Shown here: piece after piece, positions 8,143 to 16,024 of the stretch
Layout: each line of letters starts with the position of its first letter
Numbering within the stretch: position 1 is the stretch's first letter
Source of the DNA: Psychrobacter faecalis
GTDB taxonomy: Bacteria; Pseudomonadota; Gammaproteobacteria; Pseudomonadales; Moraxellaceae
Length of the DNA stretch: 64,000 nucleotides
Direction: 5' to 3'
Assembly (NCBI RefSeq): GCF_016107575.1
Contig: NZ_JABAST010000005.1
Coordinates: forward strand, 54,608-118,607
Program-made: the position numbers and the translations under genes
The notes under the pieces: model-generated
Told to the model about the DNA's origin: nothing
The model's database searches: none
What the model saw: only the letters and a program-made list of their open reading frames with translations

Positions 8143-11100
8143 TTATAAAGGCGACCCGATAAACAGATGCAGTCTAACAGGGATGCTATCTTCCGTCACG
8201 CCAGCAGCAACATCGACACGTACCACACCAACCGGCGACGCCCAGCGGATACCGACGCCGACGCCAACTTTGGTGTCAGTTTCAAAATCTTTGTCATAGG
8301 CATTACCGACATCGGTAAAGACTGCGCCGCGGAAACCTGGTTTAAACTCATAGTTATATTCCGCGCTGCCGACTGCCAGGATTTGTCCGCCGGTAAGATA
8401 GCCTTTCTCAATCGGTGATAGGCTTTCGTAATCATAACCGCGAATACTTTGATCGCCGCCAGCAAAGAAGCGCAGTTTATAAGGCACTTCGTAAAAATCA
8501 TCTGCCCAGATATAACCGGTATTTAAACTGCCCAGCACTTGGTGTTTATCGTCAGCCCCGAAGCTATAAAGACCGCTCACACCCGCGCGTAAAATTGCCA
8601 TATCGGTATCACTTAGCAGACTTTCTGAACCTGCTTCAAGCGCATAATACTGACGGAACCCGCGGGTAGGATTGGCAGCATTATCGACGTCTGTTTTGCT
8701 CATGCCATAACCAAATAATAGGGCGTGCTGCGTCGGTTTCGAGGAAGTAAAACGTACTGGCAGATTGTCTAATTCTTCCTCATCGACGCCAGTTTCTAAC
8801 TCATCTAAACGGTAGCGCAGAGAGTAGCTACGATCCCAGCCGTTTTCACGGCGGATATTACGCGCCAATGCTGCTTTTAAGGTTCGGGTAGATAAGTCAA
8901 AATTACCTTCGCCTTGATCGATAACCTCTTCTTCGTAGGTCAAACGGGCATCCAACTTATCGTTTAGCGGATGCTTCCATGGTCGACTGCCATACACGGC
9001 GACATTTTTGGTAATGCGCGAAACTTCGGTTTCCGCCCCTGCTTGATAGCCTTTACGATTGATCAAATTATAATCTATCTTGGCAGTGGCGCGCACCCCA
9101 GTATCAGTACCATAACCGAGACCGACTTGGGCATCACGTGGTTTGTTTGCCGAAACAAAGACGTACAGCGGTACTTTTTTGTTTTCTAACACGTCCTGCG
9201 GGGTTTTGCGTCCAGCAAGCGTTGGCGGGACGAAGTTTTCATCGGCAAGGATATTTTCTTCATCAGGGAAGATTTTTTGTGCGACATTACTGATAGAGTC
9301 GCTGATTTTACCCAAAATACTAGTGGCTTTTTGGTCTTTTTCATCCAAGACGCGATCATCCGGCAAACGGCTTAAACGTTCAGCTTTTTGTCTAATGGCT
9401 TGCAGTTTACTCAAGGTTTCTTCATCGGCTTCAAACTCGATGGCAGCGATATCGGCTGGATTGACCGTCTCACCGCTGATAGCGTAACGCTCAGCGTCAT
9501 TTTCGGCTTTGACTGCCTCATCTTGCTCGATATTATTGCTATCGAAGTCGCCATCGGTAGTCTCAGTACTACTGCTATTAGGCGTATTATCAAAGGCTAA
9601 AGTACTGCTTTCTGTACGCTCGTCTGGCGGCAAAATCGTCTCGACGTTGACAGTATTAAAATAGCGGGTCGCCGATAAATCGTTACTAAACTTGGTCACG
9701 GCCGGACGATAAAATGGCTCGCCTTCTTCAAAGCCGACCAGCTGCTTTAATAACGACAATTCAACCGGTAGCTTTTCAGGATCGCGGGTTAGCGTACCCG
9801 ACTCTTGATCATAAGTAAAAAACACCACTTCATCAAACTTGTAACGATCACCCGTATTGTAAACCAGCGACACATCGGCGGTATTGTCAGGCAAGATAAT
9901 ATCGACCGATTTGTTGAGCCAATATTGATCAAAATAACCGTAGGTATCACTGAGGGTCTCAAGCGCCGCCTTACTGTCTTTATAAACGCGGTGATTAAAA
10001 ATATCGCCCTCTTGTGGCGGTAGGTCTTTTTCTAACTTGGCAAATTCTTCTTGCTCGCTGCCCTCGCCGCGAATGTCAACAATGCGGCTATCAACGCGTA
10101 CCGGCTCACCCAACTTTTCAATAATGACATCAATGGTATCGGTAGTTGGCTGACGCAAACGTAGGGTTACATCATAGTAGCCAACGGCTTTGGCAGCATC
10201 TAAGGCGCTCTGGCGTAGACGCGGCAGCGCAGCAGTGAAATCAACCACAGACTGCACGGTAGTGTCATCAATAGCGGCTTTGATATTCTTAAAGGGCTGA
10301 ATATCATCGTCAGCTTTGGTTAATGTTGGCCTCGTGTTTCTCGTGCTGTTTTGAGCGTTGTTTTTGCTATTATCGTTTAAATTATCTGCTGCGGCTTGTT
10401 GCAAATAAATCGTCGTCTCAACATGCGGTAGGGTGACGACGCCACCTTTAAAAAAGCGATTATAAAGGCGCTTAACAATATTGCCTTTTTTATTACGTGC
10501 TATCGGTTTGGGTTTTGCCGCTTGTTCGATACTTTCTTTTACCGCATTGACATCGTTTTCATAGTTAGGCAAATAATCATCAGGATTGATGCTGTCCGAC
10601 TGGGCATTTGCTATACCATTATCTATGTCCACACTGGTTGTGCTATCGCCAGTGCCACTAGCAACCGAGTCGCTGACGTCCATAGGACGTGACATCACGT
10701 TATCTGTCTCTGCCTGCTTAGCAGCGGCCTCATTTCTGCCTAAGGTTTCAAGATTGCTCGGTGCTGGTAAATTGGTAGCCTCTAAACTCACATCGAGCCC
10801 AATTGGCGGCGTGCTATCGTCTAACCTTGCAACAGGCGCATCAAATGCGCCATCTAAAGCTTGAAAGTCATTGTCGTCATAACGCATGCCATCGATATTA
10901 TTAACGGCATTACTTTGAGTGATATTGCCGATATCTTGAGCGTTTTGCTTATCCATCGCCGCCAGCTCGCGATCAATCTCGTCAGGCGTCATCATCTGAT
11001 AGCCTTGTTGCTGCACGCTATTAACTTGCTGCTCTAAGTTTTCATTGCTGTCAAATGCTTGGTTGTTGCCTAGACTATCTATGCCATTACCGATAGCACT

Positions 11101-11709
11101 AGCAAAGTCATTAATACTATCGATATCATTATTTGATAACTGGGACTTATCCGTGGTATTTGCTTGCGTGGTGGCGTTTTTGTTAGGATTTTTAATACCT
11201 AAGTTCTGCTCGCTATAATCATCCAATACCGATTGATCGATAATACCTTCTTCAACGGCTTTTTTTAGACGTAAGGCGTCCAAAGCAATATCAAGCTGGC
11301 TGTCTTCATAAGCATCTTTAGAAAGTGCTCGTTTAGACGAGGACTGAGCCGAAGAATTGGAAGGCGGTTTTGGCGTTGGTAGCTGCGATTGTCGTTGCGG
11401 CTGTGCAGTGGTCGCATCATTGCCACTATTTTTGATAAGTTGGCTGCTGCTTGCATTATTGGCCGTATTATTATTTGAATCAGTGGCGGCAAAAGCACTA
11501 GGCGCGATAGCAACACTGACCCCAAAACCAACCAAACTGGTGGTCAATGCCCGAAATAGTGCCGTACGCGTAAAATAAACACGAGGGTTATCCATAGGAT
11601 TTATATGAGTAGGATGAGCAAATTTAGCCGAACACAGCGGCGCATTTGACGCAGCAGCATGCGGTATCCCCGATGAGTGGCGCGCTAGAGTTGAAGGCTG
11701 GTGTTTCAT
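8143..11709 (-). CDS. tamA: TamA, Omp85-family outer-membrane assembly protein with large N-terminal extension
   Basis: 1188 residues, about twice the E. coli TamA length. The C-terminal ~340 residues, from PLYVFVSANKP at about residue 845, form an Omp85/BamA-type 16-strand barrel. It contains FFAGGDQSIRGYDYESL, equivalent to the L6 VRGF-type motif, and a terminal HLFIGSPL. POTRA-like sequence runs from about residue 480 to 700. Before it lie ~430 residues rich in Asn, Asp, Gln and Ser. A further acidic linker separates POTRA from barrel at about 710-840. The start at 11709 has AGGA six bases upstream. A conventional signal peptide (LTTSLVGFGVSVAIAPSAFA) only begins after a second Met at residue 39 (11595), which lacks a good ribosome site. 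So either the signal peptide has a long N-region or the inner start is used. Confidence 0.92.
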   Translation of the reverse strand: MKHQPSTLARHSSGIPHAAASNAPLCSAKFAHPTHINPMDNPRVYFTRTALFRALTTSLVGFGVSVAIAPSAFAATDSNNNTANNASSSQLIKNSGNDATTAQPQRQSQLPTPKPPSNSSAQSSSKRALSKDAYEDSQLDIALDALRLKKAVEEGIIDQSVLDDYSEQNLGIKNPNKNATTQANTTDKSQLSNNDIDSINDFASAIGNGIDSLGNNQAFDSNENLEQQVNSVQQQGYQMMTPDEIDRELAAMDKQNAQDIGNITQSNAVNNIDGMRYDDNDFQALDGAFDAPVARLDDSTPPIGLDVSLEATNLPAPSNLETLGRNEAAAKQAETDNVMSRPMDVSDSVASGTGDSTTSVDIDNGIANAQSDSINPDDYLPNYENDVNAVKESIEQAAKPKPIARNKKGNIVKRLYNRFFKGGVVTLPHVETTIYLQQAAADNLNDNSKNNAQNSTRNTRPTLTKADDDIQPFKNIKAAIDDTTVQSVVDFTAALPRLRQSALDAAKAVGYYDVTLRLRQPTTDTIDVIIEKLGEPVRVDSRIVDIRGEGSEQEEFAKLEKDLPPQEGDIFNHRVYKDSKAALETLSDTYGYFDQYWLNKSVDIILPDNTADVSLVYNTGDRYKFDEVVFFTYDQESGTLTRDPEKLPVELSLLKQLVGFEEGEPFYRPAVTKFSNDLSATRYFNTVNVETILPPDERTESSTLAFDNTPNSSSTETTDGDFDSNNIEQDEAVKAENDAERYAISGETVNPADIAAIEFEADEETLSKLQAIRQKAERLSRLPDDRVLDEKDQKATSILGKISDSISNVAQKIFPDEENILADENFVPPTLAGRKTPQDVLENKKVPLYVFVSANKPRDAQVGLGYGTDTGVRATAKIDYNLINRKGYQAGAETEVSRITKNVAVYGSRPWKHPLNDKLDARLTYEEEVIDQGEGNFDLSTRTLKAALARNIRRENGWDRSYSLRYRLDELETGVDEEELDNLPVRFTSSKPTQHALLFGYGMSKTDVDNAANPTRGFRQYYALEAGSESLLSDTDMAILRAGVSGLYSFGADDKHQVLGSLNTGYIWADDFYEVPYKLRFFAGGDQSIRGYDYESLSPIEKGYLTGGQILAVGSAEYNYEFKPGFRGAVFTDVGNAYDKDFETDTKVGVGVGIRWASPVGVVRVDVAAGVTEDSIPVRLHLFIGSPL

Positions 11710-12033
11710 ATTGATTTCCTATCACCTCACGCGGCACAAGTGACGGTCGATGGCAATCGCCTCGTCTTACCGGTGAATAAACGTAGAACAGTTCGCTGAC
11801 ATTAAAGGTTTGGACGGCTAAAATTTACAAATCATAACTTAGTTAATTCTCAAATCATAGCACTGTGCGCATGTATTTTTACCAAAGCCTTGCTATTATA
11901 CGGCGTAACATAGATAAAACCTATGCTATATTTCGATAAGTTTTTGATAGTATTGATAATTGTTTATCTGCCAATCACTGCGTAAAAGTTTGTTTTCTCC
12001 TTTATTAGCCGCGCCCCACCTGTAGGAATTTTC

Positions 12034-13374
12034 ATGGCCAATCAGTTTCAACTCTTTAAGCATCGCCGGTTTAATGCCATGTTTTTTACCCAATTTTTGG
12101 GTGCTTTTAATGACAATATTTTTAAGCAAGCGCTGATACTGGTGCTAACCTATACTGCTGCCAGCCAATTGGGTATGGAAGTCAGTATTTTAAATAACTT
12201 GGCGGCGATGTTGTTTATTTTGCCGTACTTTTTATTTTCGGCATTGGCAGGGCAAATTGCTGATAAGTTTGAAAAATCAAAACTGACGCGCTTAATCAAA
12301 TTGCTTGAGATAGGCATTATGATTATCGCTGCTGTTGGCTTTGTCTTTGAATGGTACGCGCTGTTATTTGTGGCGCTGTTTTTGATGGGGACGCAGTCGA
12401 CGTTTTTTGGGCCGATTAAGTATGCGTACTTGCCGCAAGCGATGAGGAAAAATGAGCTGGTCGGTGCCAATGGTCTGTTTCAAATGGGCACCTCGCTTGC
12501 CATTTTGCTTGGTATGATTATCGCTGGGGTATTGACCCAAATTACCCAGCCGCTATTTTGGATAAGTGTGACGGTGCTTTTTGTTGCGGCGATAGGCTAT
12601 TTTGCCGCCCGTTTTATTCCCACCATGTCAGCGATGCAGCCTGACTTGAAGATTAATTGGAATATCTTTACCACCAGTATGGCGACGGTGCGTTATTTAT
12701 ACTCGTTGCCTTTTTTATTCTTTGTCATTCTTGGTAATAGCTGGTTTTGGTTTTATGGCGCGACGTTTTTGACCCAAACGCCAGAATTTAGCAAAGTCAT
12801 TTTGCATGGCGATGAGTCCGTGGTTATTTTTCTATTGACGCTATTTTCAGTTGGGGTGTCGATTGGCTCGCTACTGTGCAAATCCTTGACCAAAAACCAA
12901 GTCAGTCTGCGCTTACTGCCTTTTGGTATTGCAGGTTTGAGCATTTTTGCTATTGATTTATATTTTTCTTTGTCAGGGCTCAAACTCAATGTCAGCTCGG
13001 CTACCCTATTTGGTATCAGTGATTTATGGGATATGAGCGGTAGCTGGCGCGTGTTTGCCGACTTGTTCTTTTTGGGCTTTAGCGGCGGTTTATATATCGT
13101 GCCTTTATACGCCTCTATGCAGGCTTATGCGCCAAAAAGCCATCGCGCGCGTATCGTCGGTGCCAATAATATCTTTAATGCCATTTTTATGGTGTGTTCG
13201 GCGATTTTCTCGATTGTGGTATTAAATGCGCTGGGTCTAAATTTGCCGCAACTGTTTTTAGTCACCGGTATATTAAATATTATTTTTGGTATATTTTTAT
13301 ATCTTAAGCTTAATAAACATGTCAAACAGGCCGTTATCCAAACCCATGATGACGAGCAGAATCGATACGACTAG
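12034..13374 (+). CDS. MFS transporter of the lysophospholipid transporter (LplT) / Aas N-terminal type
   Basis: A 446-residue polytopic membrane protein with about 11-12 hydrophobic segments. The early motif FLGAFNDNIFKQAL is typical of LplT and of the N-terminal MFS half of acyltransferase-fused Aas proteins. LplT flips lysophospholipids across the inner membrane for re-acylation. A further conserved motif is GTQSTFFGPIKYAYLPQ. No acyltransferase domain is attached and none lies alongside, so the substrate is inferred from family only. The start at 12034 follows AGGAATTTTC. The gene is divergent from tamA across 324 bp. Confidence 0.8.
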   Translation: MANQFQLFKHRRFNAMFFTQFLGAFNDNIFKQALILVLTYTAASQLGMEVSILNNLAAMLFILPYFLFSALAGQIADKFEKSKLTRLIKLLEIGIMIIAAVGFVFEWYALLFVALFLMGTQSTFFGPIKYAYLPQAMRKNELVGANGLFQMGTSLAILLGMIIAGVLTQITQPLFWISVTVLFVAAIGYFAARFIPTMSAMQPDLKINWNIFTTSMATVRYLYSLPFLFFVILGNSWFWFYGATFLTQTPEFSKVILHGDESVVIFLLTLFSVGVSIGSLLCKSLTKNQVSLRLLPFGIAGLSIFAIDLYFSLSGLKLNVSSATLFGISDLWDMSGSWRVFADLFFLGFSGGLYIVPLYASMQAYAPKSHRARIVGANNIFNAIFMVCSAIFSIVVLNALGLNLPQLFLVTGILNIIFGIFLYLKLNKHVKQAVIQTHDDEQNRYD

Positions 13375-13545
13375 CGCCAAACGCAATATGAATCAGCAAG
13401 CCAATAATTTCGCTGCCGAGATTGTCTATTGTTTGTTATAGTGGTTCGATAAGTGTTGTCTGATAGGTTTAGTGGCCTATTAAATAGCTTAAACCTATTC
13501 ATCATAAGTTCTATTTATAATTCATACAGCCATCAGGAGTGAATC

Positions 13546-14190
13546 ATGGCGCAGCGTTCCTTATCAAAAATTGACCAGCTATTACTTGGCGTAGATAAAG
13601 CATTGCGAGCGGTTGTACCGCATTCAAATCCTAGCACTCGCCCGCTGCCTGTTAGCAGTGATGAGATTCCTGAGCTAAGTATCAACGAAGCCCGTCATGT
13701 CGCAGGCTTGATGCGTATCAATCATACGGGCGAAGTCTGCGCCCAAGGGCTGTATCACGGGCAAGCGTTTGCCGCAAAAAACGATGACGTCAAGCAAGCC
13801 ATGCAACAGTCGGCTGAAGAAGAAGTCGATCACTTGGTGTGGTGCGAGGTACGATTAGATGAGCTTGGTAGCCATCCTAGTATTTTTACGCCTTTATGGT
13901 ACAGCATGTCATTTGGGCTTGGCGCGGTAGCAGGGGCGATTTCTAACGAGTTTAGCTTGGGCTTTGTCGCCGAAACCGAAGCGCAAGTTAGTGAGCATTT
14001 GCAAGACCATATCGGTCAATTGCCACCGCAAGATCAACGCTCAAGAGAAATACTGGCGCAAATGGATATTGAAGAATTACATCACCGCGAGTTGGCGCTG
14101 GCAAATGGCGGCGCGGCATTGTCGCCACTGGTGCGCCACACGATGCGCTGGATGGCCAATCGCATGAAAGCCACTGCTTATCATTTATAA
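13546..14190 (+). CDS. coq7: Coq7, 3-demethoxyubiquinol hydroxylase (di-iron)
   Basis: A 214-residue protein of the Coq7/UbiM-alternative family. It performs the C6 hydroxylation in ubiquinone synthesis where UbiF is absent. The di-iron ligand pattern is complete: an early NHTGEVCAQGLYHGQ, then EEEVDHLVWC, a later ETEAQVSEHL, and finally EELHHRE. Length is typical. The start follows CAGGAGTGAATC, a strong ribosome site. It stands alone in the plus direction, with 170 bp before it. Confidence 0.93.
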   Translation: MAQRSLSKIDQLLLGVDKALRAVVPHSNPSTRPLPVSSDEIPELSINEARHVAGLMRINHTGEVCAQGLYHGQAFAAKNDDVKQAMQQSAEEEVDHLVWCEVRLDELGSHPSIFTPLWYSMSFGLGAVAGAISNEFSLGFVAETEAQVSEHLQDHIGQLPPQDQRSREILAQMDIEELHHRELALANGGAALSPLVRHTMRWMANRMKATAYHL

Positions 14191-14436
14191 GCGTTTATCA
14201 TCTATAATACGCAGGCGCTACTAATCTGCATCCTTTTTTAGTGGCTACAGACGGCATTATTCTGTGCTTTTAACAATCCTACTACTGTTAGCAGTCAGAT
14301 TAATTTGCTAGGGTATGAAAAATTTGTACGATTTTACGGAATGCCAAAACCTAACGATCAATCAATGGATGAAGAGATAACAAGTCAGTAACTACAATAA
14401 CTGGTCAACGACAACGATTAAAAGGTAATTATTTTT

Positions 14437-15687
14437 ATGAAAGCCATCAGCCAAACGCCTATTTCTAATAAAGCATCGCACTCTAGTAAAGCGCCCCACT
14501 CTAGTAAAGCGCCTAGGCTTGCGACCCTAACAGCACTCGCTGCCGCTTGTGCCATGCTGCTATCAGCGCCGGCAAATGCAGCTGAAGAAGCGAATACCGC
14601 CGCAGCGCCCGCTACGAGCAGCACAGCAGTACCTAGCGCTATCGATTCTAGTAAACGTATCATTCGCCTAGCCAAGCCAAATGCAACGATTAGCACGGCG
14701 CCAACTGATGCTCAAGCCAATGTTGGAGTTAAGACTGGCGCTCAAAACAATGTTGAGCAGAATGCCGTCCAACCAACTAACATAGCGCAATCAGCTAATA
14801 ATCAAGCCCCTAATACGCAACAAGGCAATACGCAGCAAAGCAATGTCCAGCAGGCTATTGTCCAACCAAACCGTGCGCCTTTAAATACGGCGCAAAATGC
14901 TGCCCAGCCACCAGCCGTACCAACACCAGACACGTCCGAGTTGACCGGTACGACGCGCGTTTATGAGCGCGGTCCTATCACTGCGACGGGGATTGATTTA
15001 CGCAGTGGTCAGCTGCCAAACATCCCAGCCCCGCAAGTGAGTATTTCAGATATCAGCTTTGTCCCTACCGTGCTCATACCGCAGCAGCAAGGACTTGGCA
15101 CCGATAAACTGGACGTCAGCTTACTCGATGACTTTATCAAAGAAGTCTCACCAAATGCGCGCCATTATCCACCAAACTTCCCGAACCGCACCCAGCGCCA
15201 CAACGCCCGCGAAAAAATCAAAGTCTTGACTGAATGGATTGAGCCGTACGCTAAAGCGCCAAATGCCTCGTACGATGTCTTAGTTCGCGCCGCTAAACTC
15301 AATGGCATGGGACGTAACTTAGATTTAGGCTCAGAATACACGGTACGTGGCGGACAATATATCGATCGCGCCATCAAACTTAAACCGAATAGCGGCGAGG
15401 CCAACTTTATCTATGGCATGATGCTCTCAGAAGGTGGCGGTTTTAAAGAAGGTCAAAAATACCTTGATCAAGCAGTCGATCTTGGTTATACCGAAGCTGA
15501 GCAGAGTCTTGCGCAATCTGACTTGTTAAGTGATCGCCGTGATAAGGCACTAGAGCGTTTACGCCGCTTGGCGCAACAAAACCCTGACAACGCTATTATT
15601 CGTCAACAAATCAAGCTCATCGAGGATGGTAAATTCTATATTTGGGATATCCCTGCCCCAGATATTAATATCAAACCAAGCACTTAA
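14437..15687 (+). CDS. Exported tetratricopeptide-repeat protein of unknown role
   Basis: 416 residues. An N-terminal signal peptide (LATLTALAAACAMLLSAPANA) is preceded by a basic, Ser-rich N-region containing a duplicated HSSKAP hexapeptide. Residues ~50-170 are a low-complexity Asn/Gln/Ala linker. The C-terminal ~200 residues hold helical TPR-like repeats: IDRAIKLKPNSGEANFIYGMML, then YLDQAVDLGYTEAEQSLA, then ALERLRRLAQQNPDNA. The protein is therefore likely periplasmic and probably a protein-protein scaffold. AAGG lies upstream of the start. A strong terminator follows, so it forms the end of a transcript. I do not recognise a named family. Confidence 0.75.
   Translation: MKAISQTPISNKASHSSKAPHSSKAPRLATLTALAAACAMLLSAPANAAEEANTAAAPATSSTAVPSAIDSSKRIIRLAKPNATISTAPTDAQANVGVKTGAQNNVEQNAVQPTNIAQSANNQAPNTQQGNTQQSNVQQAIVQPNRAPLNTAQNAAQPPAVPTPDTSELTGTTRVYERGPITATGIDLRSGQLPNIPAPQVSISDISFVPTVLIPQQQGLGTDKLDVSLLDDFIKEVSPNARHYPPNFPNRTQRHNAREKIKVLTEWIEPYAKAPNASYDVLVRAAKLNGMGRNLDLGSEYTVRGGQYIDRAIKLKPNSGEANFIYGMMLSEGGGFKEGQKYLDQAVDLGYTEAEQSLAQSDLLSDRRDKALERLRRLAQQNPDNAIIRQQIKLIEDGKFYIWDIPAPDINIKPST
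14479..14514 (+). repeat. 18-bp perfect tandem duplication inside the TPR gene
   Basis: CACTCTAGTAAAGCGCC plus one base occurs twice in a row, encoding two HSSKAP units ahead of the signal peptide hydrophobic core. A weaker third unit precedes it. Being in frame, copy changes would alter only the length of the N-region. Confidence 0.7.
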
Positions 15688-15760
15688 TTCTTTGTGATGG
15701 AAACGTAAAGTGTTAGCTATTTGGTAAAATGATAGCTCACACTGTTTTCTAAAGAGCTGT

Positions 15761-15807
15761 AAAAAAGCGCGCTACAATTATGATTAATAATGTGAGCGCG
15801 CTTTTTT
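15761..15807 (+). terminator. Intrinsic terminator after the TPR gene
   Basis: AAAAAAGCGCGCT and AGCGCGCTTTTTT face each other across a 21-base loop, 74 bp after the stop codon. Both strands could use it. Confidence 0.8.
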
Positions 15808-16024
15808 GTGCTTAATTTAGAAATATCTAAGTGGGCTTTGGTAAGCATTGCCTATCCATATTTTCGATAGTATTTCATGCTATATGAATATAAGATAGCT
15901 GACTATAAGATAACAAATACAATAGTCGAATAGCTCGACTTACGTTACACTCATGCTGCTATATAAATGTGACATTTATCACTTATTTATGATGCGTTGC
16001 TGATACTTATTATTGGAATGACCT

